In this document: piece by piece, positions 38,326 to 48,498 of the stretch
Numbering within the stretch: the stretch's first letter is position 1
Layout: each line of letters begins with the position of its first letter
DNA from: Anaerolineae bacterium
GTDB taxonomy: Bacteria; Chloroflexota; Anaerolineae; Promineifilales; Promineifilaceae
NCBI GenBank assembly: GCA_019637635.1
Contig: JAHBVI010000041.1
Coordinates: 1 to 50,847, forward strand
Direction: 5' to 3'
Length of the DNA stretch: 50,847 nt
The notes under the pieces: model-generated
What the model was told of the DNA's origin: nothing
The model's database searches: none
What the model saw: only the letters and a program-made list of their open reading frames with translations
Made by a program: the position numbers and the translations under genes

Positions 38326-39450
38326 ATGCGTATGCTTTATCTTTCAACGTCTTATGTCCCCTCGCGGCGGGCCAGCAGCATTCAGGTGATGAAGATGTGC
38401 CAGGCGTTGGCGCAGGCCGGGCACTCTGTCACATTGGTAACAAAGTTGTGCCCGACCCGTGAGGAACCGGATGTGGTGGATGATTTTGCGTTTTATGGCG
38501 TAACGCCGGATTTCACCATTCTCAAACTACCACGACCAGAGAACAGCGGGGGTGGAATCAGGTATACATGGGAACAGTGGCGGTTGTTGTGGCAGTGGCG
38601 AAAGCATCACGAACAGCCCCTCATTTACAGCCGTGACTTGTGGGGCGGTTGGCTGGCGGTCAGGCAGGGTTATCCCGTTCTGTTTGAAGCGCATGGAATC
38701 CCTGCGGGTTGGGCAGGGCGCTATCTGATGCGCCAGATGTTGGCTGCCCCCACCTTTCGGCGGCTGGTAGTTATTTCCCAGGCGTTAACTGATGATCTGA
38801 CAAAGGCAGGTTTGCAACCTCATGGTGATAGCATAGTAGCCCATGATGGTGCAGATGTGATGTTTGATGCAGATCGGGTTAATGAACAAACAAACAGTCA
38901 CGGCCACGTCAAAATTGGCTATGTTGGTCACCTTTACCCAGGTAGGGGGGTTGAAATGATAATGGAATTGGCGAGGCGTTTGAACGATTGTCAGTTTGAT
39001 CTGGTGGGCGGAACTGAACGCGATATTCAACATTGGCGGGAATTGGTATCTGACAGTAATCTGCGGTTGCACGGTTTTGTGCCCCCGGCAGAACTGTCAA
39101 GTTATTATCAGCAGATGGATATTTTGCTAATGCCTTATCAACGTCAGGTTCAAGTCGCCAGTGGGAAAACGGATACCAGCCGGTGGATGTCACCTATGAA
39201 ACTTTTTGAGTATATGGCCGCGGGGAAAGCCATCGTTTCCTCAGATTTGCCGGTGTTGCGGGAAGTGCTAGTGCATGAACGCAATGCGCTGTTGGTTGCG
39301 CCGGATGATGTGGAGGGATGGGTCACGGCCGTAAACCGCCTCATTGCTGACCCTGACCTGCGCCATCGCCTGGGGCAAACCGCCCGGCAAGATTTATTAG
39401 CACACTACACCTGGGAAGCCCGCGCCCGCAAAGTATTGGATGGCCTGTAA
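38326..39450 (+). CDS. Glycosyltransferase family 4
   Basis: The 374-residue protein has the GT-B pattern: YLSTSYVPSRRASSIQVMKM at its start, VKIGYVGHLYPGRGVEMIM at the start of the second domain, and the donor-binding segment SPMKLFEYMAAGKAIVSSDL (E-x7-E type, modified). It transfers a sugar from a nucleotide donor to the growing unit. It overlaps the next gene by 11 bp. Octamers reappear in this gene. Confidence 0.88.
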   Translation: MRMLYLSTSYVPSRRASSIQVMKMCQALAQAGHSVTLVTKLCPTREEPDVVDDFAFYGVTPDFTILKLPRPENSGGGIRYTWEQWRLLWQWRKHHEQPLIYSRDLWGGWLAVRQGYPVLFEAHGIPAGWAGRYLMRQMLAAPTFRRLVVISQALTDDLTKAGLQPHGDSIVAHDGADVMFDADRVNEQTNSHGHVKIGYVGHLYPGRGVEMIMELARRLNDCQFDLVGGTERDIQHWRELVSDSNLRLHGFVPPAELSSYYQQMDILLMPYQRQVQVASGKTDTSRWMSPMKLFEYMAAGKAIVSSDLPVLREVLVHERNALLVAPDDVEGWVTAVNRLIADPDLRHRLGQTARQDLLAHYTWEARARKVLDGL

Positions 39451-40546
39451 ACTGTTTATCCTGCGGCCCACATTGGGCCAGGGTGGAGCTGACCGGGTGT
39501 CTTTAACATTGCTGCGACAGTTGAGCCGGGAAAAGTTTGATTTGTCTCTGGTTTTAGTAAAAAAAGATGGCATTTTGCTAGAAGACCTGCCGCCTGATGT
39601 TAGGGTGCATGTCCTTGACGCCAGCAATGTCCTGACGGCCTGGTGCCCTTTATCCCGCCTGTTAAGGCAGCACCAACCCGATGTCCTTTTTTCCACATCG
39701 AGTGGCACCAATGTCACGGCCGTTTGGGCCAGTTGGTTGGCACGTTGTGCGGGCCGGGTGCTGTTGTCGGAAAGAAATGTGCTGTTTCATGGTCAGAGAA
39801 CGTGGAAGCGGCGGTTGATGACCACCTTCAAACGCTTCACCTATGAACGGGCCGATCTGGTCACGGCCGTGTCACAAGGCGTCAAAGACGACCTCATAGC
39901 CAGACTCCATTTGCCGCCAGACAAGATACAGGTTGTTTACACCCCCATTTTGACCTCTGACTTAGCGGCATTAGCTGATGAACCGATTGACCACCCCTGG
40001 TTTGCCGAAAATATCCCCATCATTTTAGGTGTGGGGCGTCTGGTGCCAGAGAAAGATTTCGCCACGCTTCTACGCGCCTTTGCCCTGGTGCGGGCAACAC
40101 GGCCGTGCCGCCTGCTCATCCTGGGTGAGGGAAACGGCCGTACAGAACTGATACAACTGGCACAAACATTAGGCATCGCACCCGACGTAGATTTGCCTGG
40201 TTTTGATAAAAACCCGTTCAAATACATGGCTCGCTGCACCGGGTTTGTGTTGTCCTCTCGCTTTGAAGGGCTGCCCGGTGTTCTCATCCAGGCTATGGCC
40301 TGTGGCGCGCCGGTTATTGCTACCGATTGCCCGTCAGGCCCATCGGAAATCATTACGGCCGATGGGCAGGATGGCTTTCTGACGCCGGTAGGTGATGCTC
40401 AGGCCATAGCAGAGAAAATCCTCTTTTTACTGGATAACCCGGAAAAACGAGATGCTATGGGGTGGCACGGCCGTCAGTCAGCCGAACGTTTCCGCGCCGA
40501 AACAGTGCTGGCCCGTTATGTGGCCGCAATTGAAGGAACCATTTGA
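39440..40546 (+). CDS. Glycosyltransferase family 4
   Basis: The 368-residue protein has the N-terminal LRPTLGQGGADRVSLTLLRQ, the linker IILGVGRLVPEKDFATLLRA and the donor motif SSRFEGLPGVLIQAMACGAPV, which contains the E-x7-Q/E pair of GT4 enzymes. It starts inside the previous gene and is followed after 3 bp by the oxidoreductase gene. Confidence 0.9.
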   Translation: MACKLFILRPTLGQGGADRVSLTLLRQLSREKFDLSLVLVKKDGILLEDLPPDVRVHVLDASNVLTAWCPLSRLLRQHQPDVLFSTSSGTNVTAVWASWLARCAGRVLLSERNVLFHGQRTWKRRLMTTFKRFTYERADLVTAVSQGVKDDLIARLHLPPDKIQVVYTPILTSDLAALADEPIDHPWFAENIPIILGVGRLVPEKDFATLLRAFALVRATRPCRLLILGEGNGRTELIQLAQTLGIAPDVDLPGFDKNPFKYMARCTGFVLSSRFEGLPGVLIQAMACGAPVIATDCPSGPSEIITADGQDGFLTPVGDAQAIAEKILFLLDNPEKRDAMGWHGRQSAERFRAETVLARYVAAIEGTI

Positions 40547-40549
40547 AAC

Positions 40550-41647
40550 ATGATGAATTACAAAGTAGGTCTGGTGGGTACAGGTGTCATTGCTCCGGCC
40601 CATCTCAAAGGGTGGCAGCGCACTCATGGTGGTACGGTTGTGGGCGTTTTTGACCTGAACCGTGACATGGCGCAGCAGCGTGCCAGCCAGTTTCATATCC
40701 CCACTGTGTATGACAGCCTGGAACAACTGATTGCTGACTGTGATGTGGTGGATGTGTGTACGCCACCCCAAAGCCACGCCGCCATCGCCCAACAGGTCTT
40801 GGCCGCCGGGCGTCACCTGGTTATTGAAAAACCGCTGGTGACAAACGCCGCTGACTGGGAGGAAATGGCACTGTTAGCCCAAGAAAAACAGCTTTCCATT
40901 ACCGTCGTGCATAACCTGAAGGTGGCCCGTTGTGTGGAGCAGGCCAAAAAGTGGGTGGATGAAGGGCGCATCGGCCGCATCATTCGCATCCGGCGTGAAT
41001 TTCTCACCAGCCCGACAGCCGACCGGATGCTGGTGGGCAACAATCATTGGTCACACACATTACCCGGTGGTCGCTGGTTTGAGACGCTGCCCCATGAGCT
41101 ATACCTGACGCACTACTTCGCCGGCCCGCTGCAAGTAGCTGATGTGCAGGCATTACACACCGCCAACGCGCCGGAAGGCGCACCCGCCGATGAGGTACTC
41201 ATTACCCTGAAAGGCGATACCTGCCTGGCGACCGTTCATTTTTCGGCTAACTGTCACCAAAACCGGCGGGCGTTTACCTTACAGGGAACGGAAGGGATCA
41301 TTCAGGTAGATTTGTTGAGTGATTTTGCTACCTTATCCCGTTACCAGGATGGGCGCGGGCGACGGCCGTTGGGTGGGTATAAAGCTGCCGAAACAGCAGG
41401 GGCCGGGTTGGCCTGGCTGCCCAACAGGTTGGGCTATGCCTGGTGGCAACTACGCGGCGAGACGCCGCATACACGCATTATGGCGGCCGTAGACCGCTAT
41501 CTGCGTGGCGAAGATGAACCGTTGACGCCGTTGGCCGAAGTAGACTATGTGGTGCGCCTGTGTGAGCAAGTAGGCCGAGAAATTGACCGGCAGCTTGTAG
41601 AAGAGTCAGGCACCGCAAGCCGATTTGCCCAATCGCCCCACCCCTGA
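40550..41647 (+). CDS. Gfo/Idh/MocA-family oxidoreductase
   Basis: The 365-residue protein has the Rossmann start VGLVGTGVIAPAHLKGWQ, the conserved EKP motif in HLVIEKPLV, and a C-terminal substrate domain containing GGRWFETLPHELYL. The family oxidises or reduces sugars, often at C3 of UDP-GlcNAcA in pathways to diacetylated mannuronic derivatives. Here the substrate is unknown. It lies 3 bp after the previous gene. Confidence 0.87.
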   Translation: MMNYKVGLVGTGVIAPAHLKGWQRTHGGTVVGVFDLNRDMAQQRASQFHIPTVYDSLEQLIADCDVVDVCTPPQSHAAIAQQVLAAGRHLVIEKPLVTNAADWEEMALLAQEKQLSITVVHNLKVARCVEQAKKWVDEGRIGRIIRIRREFLTSPTADRMLVGNNHWSHTLPGGRWFETLPHELYLTHYFAGPLQVADVQALHTANAPEGAPADEVLITLKGDTCLATVHFSANCHQNRRAFTLQGTEGIIQVDLLSDFATLSRYQDGRGRRPLGGYKAAETAGAGLAWLPNRLGYAWWQLRGETPHTRIMAAVDRYLRGEDEPLTPLAEVDYVVRLCEQVGREIDRQLVEESGTASRFAQSPHP

Positions 41648-41652
41648 AATTC

Positions 41653-42834
41653 ATGCCCCGGATTGATTTTGTGATATCTAACCCCGGCCATCACGTAGCG
41701 ATGATGCAACCGGTGAATGCTGAACTCAAACAGCAAGGAGGCTATCACTGTCGGGTTATCTCGTTGTGTCCATTTCGGGGTTTCCCTTCACCTGCCGCCC
41801 AATTCCCAATGGCCGATGACTTTGTCTCTATCCCAGACCGGCAAATTCGCTCTTCACCGTCGGCCGGTAAACAGGGTGGACGGGCCAGTCATCGGCTGCG
41901 CGGTCTGGCGCGGGAAGCGAGTTGGTGGCTGATGTTGCAACGGCCGTTGCGCCACACATTTCAAACCCATCCCGATTTAGTGGTGCTGCCCAACGATGCC
42001 GCTTTTCCCTATGACCACATTGTCAGAATGTTACACGGCCGTGACATCCCCTTTTTACTCATGCAAGAGGGCATCCGTTTTTCCTTGCCTGCCGACAAAG
42101 AACAAGACGCTTACGGCCGCGGCGGCGCGGCGGCTATTGCCGCCTGGGGCGAAAGCAGCGCCGCCTACTTTCGGGCCCAGGGTGCGCCGCCAGAAACCAT
42201 CCATTGCACCGGTAGCCCCCGCTTTGACCACATCTGCCAGACAGATTGGCAGCCGCAGGCAGAGCAACTAAGAGCTACATATGGTTTTGGCAAGACCAAC
42301 TTACTCTTTCTTTCCAACCCCATTGACGACCAGGGCTTTTGCACCACCGCCGAAAAAATGGCGCTGGTACACCGTTTTCTGGTCGAAATCACCCCCCTGT
42401 TTGCTGACCCTGGCTTTCATCTCATCATCAAACTCCATGCACGCGAATCACTGTCCGCATTTCAGGCCATTGCCGCTGCCACTTCTTATCCCCAGCGGAT
42501 AACGGTTTTGGGGCAATCCCCCCTTTATCCGCTGTTCACCGTGGCCCAGGCGGCTGTTGTGCTGGCCTCCACTGTTGGTCTGGAGGCGCTGGTGTTTGGT
42601 TTGCCGTTGGCCGTCCTGGAGATTCCCGGCGTGGGTTTTGTGCATGACTATGTGTCTGGTGGAGTGGCATTGGGGCTGTACTCGCAACGGCCGTTGGCTC
42701 CACAGGTGCAGGCGTTGTTGAGTGGGCAGGGGGTGGACACGGCCGTGACTATCGCTTACCTGCAAAACAACCTGGCCACACGCACGGATGCGGCAGAGCA
42801 GGTGGCCAGAGTGATTACGACGCTAACCAGATGA
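41653..42834 (+). CDS. GT-B-fold protein, possible glycosyl- or glycerophosphotransferase
   Basis: The 393-residue protein has a two-domain GT-B look: an N-terminal ISNPGHHVAMMQPVNAEL and a C-terminal LIIKLHARESLSAFQ and ASTVGLEALVFGLPLAVLE. This resembles UDP-GlcNAc 2-epimerase- or CDP-glycerol glycerophosphotransferase-type folds. No family can be named with confidence. Stop and next start overlap (ATGA), tying it to the polymerase gene. Confidence 0.55.
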   Translation: MPRIDFVISNPGHHVAMMQPVNAELKQQGGYHCRVISLCPFRGFPSPAAQFPMADDFVSIPDRQIRSSPSAGKQGGRASHRLRGLAREASWWLMLQRPLRHTFQTHPDLVVLPNDAAFPYDHIVRMLHGRDIPFLLMQEGIRFSLPADKEQDAYGRGGAAAIAAWGESSAAYFRAQGAPPETIHCTGSPRFDHICQTDWQPQAEQLRATYGFGKTNLLFLSNPIDDQGFCTTAEKMALVHRFLVEITPLFADPGFHLIIKLHARESLSAFQAIAAATSYPQRITVLGQSPLYPLFTVAQAAVVLASTVGLEALVFGLPLAVLEIPGVGFVHDYVSGGVALGLYSQRPLAPQVQALLSGQGVDTAVTIAYLQNNLATRTDAAEQVARVITTLTR

Positions 42835-44159
42835 CCGCTATCCCCTCTTTGGAAACAAAAGTCCCTGTTCCCCGGCCGCTCATCGTGTGGTTGGCTCTGG
42901 TGGCCGCCACGGCATACCTGACCGGATTTGGTTTAGTGCCAGGTGTGGCCAACAATATCGGCCCCTTTGAATTGGGCATTGGGTTGTTAGTTGTCGCCTC
43001 ACTCTTCTACTTCATGCGGTACAATCTACCCGTATACAACCATTTTTTGGCCCATGTGCTGAGTATCATCATCCTGTTGGCTGCTGTTAACTTGTTCAAG
43101 ATGAGCGACCGCCCCTTTTGGGCCATCACCCAATGGCTCTTGCTGGTTTACGCGCTGGCACTGTTATTAACTTTTTACAACTGGCTGGTTCAATACCCCG
43201 ATTTATTGCGTTATCTGCTTCGGTTTCTGGCTTATGGTGCAGTCCTGGCGGCGCTTTGGGTGGCTGTGGATGGGTTCCTGGCTGGTGGCGATATAGAGGC
43301 TACCGGGCCGTTCCGCAATCGTGTGCATGTGGGCATTTACATGGCCTCCGCTTTCTGGATTGTTCTTATCTATATCAGTTATCCCGATGTTTCGCTGCGG
43401 GAAAGAGGCTTTCTCTACATTTGCCTTTTGCTGGTTCTGTACGGTGTGGCCGTTTCCGGGCGTCGCTCCATCTATCTGGCTTTAATCGTCGGCTTTCTGC
43501 TGTTAAGCCTGGGGCTGTTATACTCTTTTCGTGGTGGTTACAGCCGTATCGTGCCGGCTTTTCTCTTGAGCGTTGGCTTCCTGGCTTTTTTATATTTTGG
43601 CGAGGGTTCGGTGCTTTTGCCCAACAGCTTTTTCTTTCAGGAGCGCGTGGGCACTATCGAAGAGCGCCTGCGGGCGTTTGCCGGTGATGAAGATGTGTTG
43701 TCGGATGATGAAAACTTCATCTTGTTGCAGCGCCAGGGGATGTGGAATGCTCTTCAAGACTATCCACTTTTGGGTATTGGCTGGGGGGCGTTTTATGATT
43801 CTCCTTATTCACCCACAGGCCATGAGATGCACAGCACACCCCAGCGGTTTTTAGTGGAATTGGGCATTATTGGTTTTACACTGTATCTGCTGTTGACAGG
43901 TTATTTGCTGGTAAGCAGTTTTCGCCTTTTTTGGCGGGCCAGAGGCACGTCTTATGCACTTCCCGCTTTGATTCTGATGATTGCCCTGTGGAGTATGCAC
44001 ATTAGTTGGGCGTACAACCGCAGCATCACCGACCGACTTTACTGGTTGCTATTGGTCATCTTGATGGGTTTTGAAATTCACATTCTGGGCCTACCCCAAC
44101 GCCGCAAGAGACAGGCAGGCAAAGCTGTCTCTTCTCCGGTTTCGTCCCATGTTGGTTGA
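42831..44159 (+). CDS. O-antigen polymerase/ligase-like membrane protein (Wzy-like)
   Basis: The 442-residue protein has about twelve predicted membrane helices and a large periplasmic loop near residues 270-325 (LLQRQGMWNALQDYPLLGIGWG). That loop is the Wzy_C/WaaL pattern, with a preceding conserved Arg in AVSGRRSIYLAL. Such proteins polymerise repeat units or ligate them to lipid. The gene is coupled to both neighbours by overlaps. Confidence 0.82.
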   Translation: MTAIPSLETKVPVPRPLIVWLALVAATAYLTGFGLVPGVANNIGPFELGIGLLVVASLFYFMRYNLPVYNHFLAHVLSIIILLAAVNLFKMSDRPFWAITQWLLLVYALALLLTFYNWLVQYPDLLRYLLRFLAYGAVLAALWVAVDGFLAGGDIEATGPFRNRVHVGIYMASAFWIVLIYISYPDVSLRERGFLYICLLLVLYGVAVSGRRSIYLALIVGFLLLSLGLLYSFRGGYSRIVPAFLLSVGFLAFLYFGEGSVLLPNSFFFQERVGTIEERLRAFAGDEDVLSDDENFILLQRQGMWNALQDYPLLGIGWGAFYDSPYSPTGHEMHSTPQRFLVELGIIGFTLYLLLTGYLLVSSFRLFWRARGTSYALPALILMIALWSMHISWAYNRSITDRLYWLLLVILMGFEIHILGLPQRRKRQAGKAVSSPVSSHVG

Positions 44160-45360
44160 GAAAGGGAGCACATGTACTCCTTCGCCCAAAGTCGCCCATA
44201 TCACCACCATAGACCTGTCGCTGCGCTTTTTGCTCTTGAACCAGCTACAAAGTTTGCAGGCTGCCGGGTATGACGTGATCGGGATTTCTGCTTTTGGGCC
44301 AGATGTGCCGGTATTGGAGGCGTCGGGTATTCGCCATATTGCCGTGCCCATGACACGTCGTTTTTCCCCTCTACCGGACCTGCTTTCTCTCTGGCGGCTG
44401 TACCGGGTGATTCGCCGGGAGCGGTTTACCATTGTGCATACGCACAATCCCAAACCGGGACTGTTGGGGCAGGTGGCGGCCTGGCTGGCCGGGACGCCGA
44501 TCATTGTGAATACAGTACACGGCTTTTACTTTCACGAGGGCATGAAACCGTTCTGGCGGTGGTTTTATATCACCGTGGAAAAGATCGCCGCCCGTTGTTC
44601 GGATGTGATTTTGTCACAGAACCGGGAAGATATGCTCACGGCCGTGACTACCCGCATTTGCTCCCCCGAAAAAATCAAATACCTGGGCAACGGCATAGAT
44701 ATTGCCCGTTTCAACCGGGATTGCCTACCCCCGGAAACTATAGCCCACACCCGCGCCACCTTAGGCATTCCGCCGGACGCGCCGGTGGTCGGTTTTGTAG
44801 GGCGGCTGGTAGCTGAAAAAGGCATTCTGGAACTGTTGGCAGCCGCCCGACAGGTAGTAACCAAAATTCCGCAAACTCACTTCCTCATTGTTGGGCCATT
44901 GGATACAGAAAAGGCGGATGCTCTCACCCCGGCGATTGCCGCCGACTATGGCCTGGCCGATGCCTGCATCTTCACCGGAATGCGCCAGGACATGCCAGAA
45001 CTGTATGCTCTGATGGATCTGTTTGTATTGCCCTCGCACCGCGAAGGGTTCCCGCGTTCCCCCATGGAAGCGTCGGCAATGGGGGTGCCCTGTGTGGTGA
45101 CGGACATTCGTGGTTGCCGGGAAGCGGTGACACACGGCCGTAACGGTTATCTGACCCGCCTCAGCGATGTAGACGCCTTAGCTGCTGCCATCCTCGACCT
45201 GTTAACCGATAAAGAAAAAGCGCGGCAAATGGGACAAAACGGCCGTCAGATGGCCGAAGAACTGTTTGACGAGCAGTTGGTGTTTGCCAGAGTCAAGGCG
45301 GAATATGCCCGCCTGTTGCAAACAAAAGGGATTATTTCTTCTGCTGAAACGGCCGTTTGA
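44149..45360 (+). CDS. Glycosyltransferase family 4
   Basis: The 403-residue protein has the N-terminal KVAHITTIDLSLRFLLLNQL, the VHTHNPKPGLLGQ strand, the domain linker VVGFVGRLVAEKGILELL and the donor site LPSHREGFPRSPMEASAMG. These are clear GT4 features related to WcaL/PglA-type enzymes. The start ATG 44149 overlaps the polymerase gene; no strong ribosome site is present, so translation is probably coupled. Confidence 0.88.
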   Translation: MLVEKGSTCTPSPKVAHITTIDLSLRFLLLNQLQSLQAAGYDVIGISAFGPDVPVLEASGIRHIAVPMTRRFSPLPDLLSLWRLYRVIRRERFTIVHTHNPKPGLLGQVAAWLAGTPIIVNTVHGFYFHEGMKPFWRWFYITVEKIAARCSDVILSQNREDMLTAVTTRICSPEKIKYLGNGIDIARFNRDCLPPETIAHTRATLGIPPDAPVVGFVGRLVAEKGILELLAAARQVVTKIPQTHFLIVGPLDTEKADALTPAIAADYGLADACIFTGMRQDMPELYALMDLFVLPSHREGFPRSPMEASAMGVPCVVTDIRGCREAVTHGRNGYLTRLSDVDALAAAILDLLTDKEKARQMGQNGRQMAEELFDEQLVFARVKAEYARLLQTKGIISSAETAV

Positions 45361-45937
45361 TCTGGTGGTCAGTTCGTTGGCGCTGCTGTTATTGTCGCCG
45401 CTGTTTGTGGTCACGGCCGTGATCATCTGGCTCACGGACGGCCGTCCTATTCTCTACAGTCAGCAACGTCTGGGGCGGCAGGGTCAACTCATCACCATTC
45501 ACAAATTCCGCAGCATGACCCATAATCCCAACCGACAGGTCAATGCCCAGGTGCGCCTGCATGACCCGGAAGTGACGGGTTTCGGCCGTTTTATTCGCCG
45601 CACCAAAATTGATGAACTGCCGCAAATCTGGAATGTCTGGCTGGGCAATATGTCTGTTGTCGGCCCGCGCCCGGCGTTGCCCGCCAGCCTGGAAACATAT
45701 GATATCCGCCAGCGCCGCCGCCTGGAAGTCAAAGGCGGGCTGACCTGTCTGGCGCAAATCTATGGCAGTTCGCATCTCCCCTGGGACGAGCGCATTGAGT
45801 ATGATCTGGAATACGTCGCCCGCCAATCCTTTTGGCTGGATTTGCACATCATTTTCAAAACCGTAATCGTCGTTTTGTTGGGCGAGGAACGGTTCATCAA
45901 ACATCCGCCGATGAATCGATTCTTCCCGTTACTCTGA
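45305..45937 (+). CDS. PglC/WcaJ-type phosphoglycosyl transferase
   Basis: The 210-residue protein has one N-terminal membrane helix (LVVSSLALLLLSPLFVVTAV), the catalytic segment ITIHKFRSMT, the RRTKIDELPQIWNV motif and VGPRPALP. It is the monotopic type (about 200 residues, like PglC) that moves a phospho-sugar to undecaprenyl phosphate and starts repeat-unit synthesis. It overlaps the preceding gene by 56 bp. Its company with PglD-, E- and F-like genes suggests UDP-diacetylbacillosamine as donor. Confidence 0.88.
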   Translation: MPACCKQKGLFLLLKRPFDLVVSSLALLLLSPLFVVTAVIIWLTDGRPILYSQQRLGRQGQLITIHKFRSMTHNPNRQVNAQVRLHDPEVTGFGRFIRRTKIDELPQIWNVWLGNMSVVGPRPALPASLETYDIRQRRRLEVKGGLTCLAQIYGSSHLPWDERIEYDLEYVARQSFWLDLHIIFKTVIVVLLGEERFIKHPPMNRFFPLL

Positions 45938-45952
45938 TTGTCTAGGCCCGTC

Positions 45953-46010
45953 ATTCCCGCAAAAGCGGGAATCCATCAACGATCACATGGATGCCCGCCT
46001 ACGCGGGCAT
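45953..46010. repeat. REP-type double hairpin (ATTCCCGC...GCGGGAAT, ATGCCCGC...GCGGGCAT)
   Basis: Two perfect 8-bp hairpins occur at 45,953-45,972 and 45,991-46,010 between the transferase and the carbamoyltransferase genes. The motif is a widespread REP/REPIN-like intergenic element. It may stop or stabilise transcripts. Confidence 0.85.
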
Positions 46011-46056
46011 GACAAGAAAGAAGCCTTCGTAAACACGCTTTGAGGAAAAACTTCAC

Positions 46057-47820
46057 ATGATAATTCTCGGTGTTTTTTATGGCGTAGACCCGGCCGCTTG
46101 CCTGCTGGTGGATGGTGAACTGGTCAGCTATGTGGAAGAGGAGCGGCTCATCCGCTTCAAACATGCCGACGGGCAATTTCCCATCCGCTCCATTGAGTTT
46201 TGTTGTAAACAGGCTGGTATCTCCATTTCCGAAGTGGACACCATCGCCTATGGTTGGGATTGTGAAGCGTATACCGACGGCCGTATGGCCGACTTTTACA
46301 CGGCCGTGAATCAGCAATATCCACCCGACGCTAACACCCTGGCCTGGCAGCAGCGCAACCTGCGCCTCTTTAATCTGGACAACCAGCGCGAGACCTTCCG
46401 CGCCCATCTGGTGCGCCATTTTGGCAACGTGCGCTTGCCGGAATTGAAAACCATTCCCCACCATTACGCCCATGCCGTCACCGCTTATCACCTCTCCCCC
46501 TACGATGAAGCCCTGGTGCTGACCATTGACGGCTCCGGTGATTCGCAGACCACCTGCATCTGGCATGGTTCCGGCGACCAGCTTGAGATGCTGCATGAGA
46601 TCAAGATTCCCCATTCTCTGGGCTGGTTATACGCGGCCATCACCGAATTCCTCGGTTTTGCCGCCTACGATGGTGAGTATAAAGTGATGGGGCTGGCTGC
46701 CTTTGGCCGCCCCAACGAACAATACCGCCAGGCATTGGCCCAGATTGTGCAGGTGGCCGACGACGGCTTCTCCTTTACGGTGAATCCTAACGCTATCCAT
46801 CACGGCCGTCATACCTACTCTTACCGGCATACCGACTGGCTGGTAGACCTGTTTGGCCTGGAACCACGCCTGGGAAATAGGCCCCTGGATGCCCGCCATG
46901 AAGACCTGGCCTACGAGACACAGCACCTTCTGGAAGAATGCGTTTTACGGTTGCTGAGCCACTTCCAAAAACAAACCGGACTGCGGACGTTGTGCATCAG
47001 TGGCGGTGTGGCCCTGAATGTAAAGATGAACTACGCCATCCATAAAAGCGGCCTGTTTGACCAGATGTTTATCTTTCCCATCCCGTCGGATTCTGGCACG
47101 GGCATTGGTGCGGCTGCGGCATTACACCAGCAACTAACGGGGGAACGGGTACGGCCGTTAGAACACGTCTATCTTGGCCCCGGCTATTCCGACGCCGAAA
47201 TTGAACTGCAAATTAAAAGCTGTGGCCTGGCCTACAGCCGTCACGACGACATTGCCGCCGTCACCGCCGACCTGCTGGCGCAAGGCAAAATTGTCGGCTG
47301 GTTTCAAAACCGCATGGAAGGTGGCCCCCGCGCACTAGGGGCGCGCTCCATCCTGGCCGACCCGCGCACCGTGCAGGCGCGTGACCTGGTGAATCAGGCG
47401 ATCAAATTCCGCGAGTATTGGCGCCCTTTCTGCCCCTCCCTAACCCATGAAAGCACCGACCGCTTCATGCAACACGCCGCCGAATCACCCTACATGATCA
47501 TGGCATTTGACGCCACAGAGGAAGCCACCGCCCACGCCCCGGCCATCGTCCACATTGATGGCACCATGCGCGCCCAAACGGTGCGCCGGGAACACAACGA
47601 GGTATACCACCAGCTGTTGGAAGCCTTTGCCGCCCGTACCGGCGTCCCCATTCTGCTCAACACCTCCTTCAACATCAAAGGTGAAGCCATTGTCTGTTCC
47701 CCGCGTGACGCCTTGCGCACCTTCTGGACGACAGGATTAGATGCGCTGGCCATTGGCTCATTCCTGGTAGAAAAACCACACCAACCGGCCCCCATTGAGC
47801 CAGAACAAGTGATCAGGTAA
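46057..47820 (+). CDS. Carbamoyltransferase (NodU/CmcH family)
   Basis: The 587-residue protein has the N-terminal ASKHA-type domain (ILGVFYGVDPAACLLVDGEL, HHYAHAVTAYHLSPY, LTIDGSGDSQT) and a C-terminal YrdC-like carbamoyl transfer domain with FQNRMEGGPRALGARSIL. It uses carbamoyl phosphate and ATP to put a carbamoyl group on a hydroxyl, here probably of the polysaccharide. Length matches the family. Confidence 0.92.
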   Translation: MIILGVFYGVDPAACLLVDGELVSYVEEERLIRFKHADGQFPIRSIEFCCKQAGISISEVDTIAYGWDCEAYTDGRMADFYTAVNQQYPPDANTLAWQQRNLRLFNLDNQRETFRAHLVRHFGNVRLPELKTIPHHYAHAVTAYHLSPYDEALVLTIDGSGDSQTTCIWHGSGDQLEMLHEIKIPHSLGWLYAAITEFLGFAAYDGEYKVMGLAAFGRPNEQYRQALAQIVQVADDGFSFTVNPNAIHHGRHTYSYRHTDWLVDLFGLEPRLGNRPLDARHEDLAYETQHLLEECVLRLLSHFQKQTGLRTLCISGGVALNVKMNYAIHKSGLFDQMFIFPIPSDSGTGIGAAAALHQQLTGERVRPLEHVYLGPGYSDAEIELQIKSCGLAYSRHDDIAAVTADLLAQGKIVGWFQNRMEGGPRALGARSILADPRTVQARDLVNQAIKFREYWRPFCPSLTHESTDRFMQHAAESPYMIMAFDATEEATAHAPAIVHIDGTMRAQTVRREHNEVYHQLLEAFAARTGVPILLNTSFNIKGEAIVCSPRDALRTFWTTGLDALAIGSFLVEKPHQPAPIEPEQVIR

Positions 47821-47825
47821 CACCC

Positions 47826-48494
47826 ATGAATGTGTTAGTGATTGCCACTCATCCTGATGATGAAGTATTGGGCTGTGGCGGGGTGATGGCCCGGCACACG
47901 GCCGTTGGCGATTCTGTGTCCCTGCTGGTTGTCACTCGTGGTATTCCCGAATTGTTCTCTACTGAATTCATTGAACAGGGACGCCGGGAATTACGCCAGG
48001 CCAACGAATTGTTAGGCGTCACCGACATCCATTTTCTGGACTTTCCTGCACCCAAATTAGACACCGTGCCCGGTTACGAATTGGCCGCCGCCATTAACCG
48101 GAAGATTAGGGAACTCCAGCCACACACCATTTATTTACCCCACCGTGGCGACATTCACGCCGATCATCAGGCCGTCTTTCAGGCCGCCTTAGTGGCTGCC
48201 CGACCGATTGACGGCTGCCCGGTGCGCAAACTGCTTTGTTATGAAACAATGTCGGAAACAGAGTGGGCCGTTCCTGTTGGGGATCAGGTATTTACCCCCA
48301 CTTTATTTGTGGACATCACCGAATTTTTACCTTTGAAATTACAGGCAATGGCCTGTTACCAATCCCAGATCAAGGAATTCCCACATCCACGTTCCTTACA
48401 AACCTTAGAGGCCCTGGCCCGGTTGCGTGGGGCGACGGTTAGTTTACCGGCTGCCGAGGCATTTATGTTAGTGCGTGAGATTCAGACCGGGTGA
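47826..48494 (+). CDS. PIG-L/LmbE-family deacetylase
   Basis: The 222-residue protein has the zinc-binding motif ATHPDDEVLGCGG, the second metal residue in LPHRGDIHADHQAV, and the family fold. Such enzymes remove acetyl groups from N-acetyl sugars. It lies 5 bp after the carbamoyltransferase gene and 4 bp before the PglD-like gene. Confidence 0.9.
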   Translation: MNVLVIATHPDDEVLGCGGVMARHTAVGDSVSLLVVTRGIPELFSTEFIEQGRRELRQANELLGVTDIHFLDFPAPKLDTVPGYELAAAINRKIRELQPHTIYLPHRGDIHADHQAVFQAALVAARPIDGCPVRKLLCYETMSETEWAVPVGDQVFTPTLFVDITEFLPLKLQAMACYQSQIKEFPHPRSLQTLEALARLRGATVSLPAAEAFMLVREIQTG

Positions 48495-48498
48495 CAGT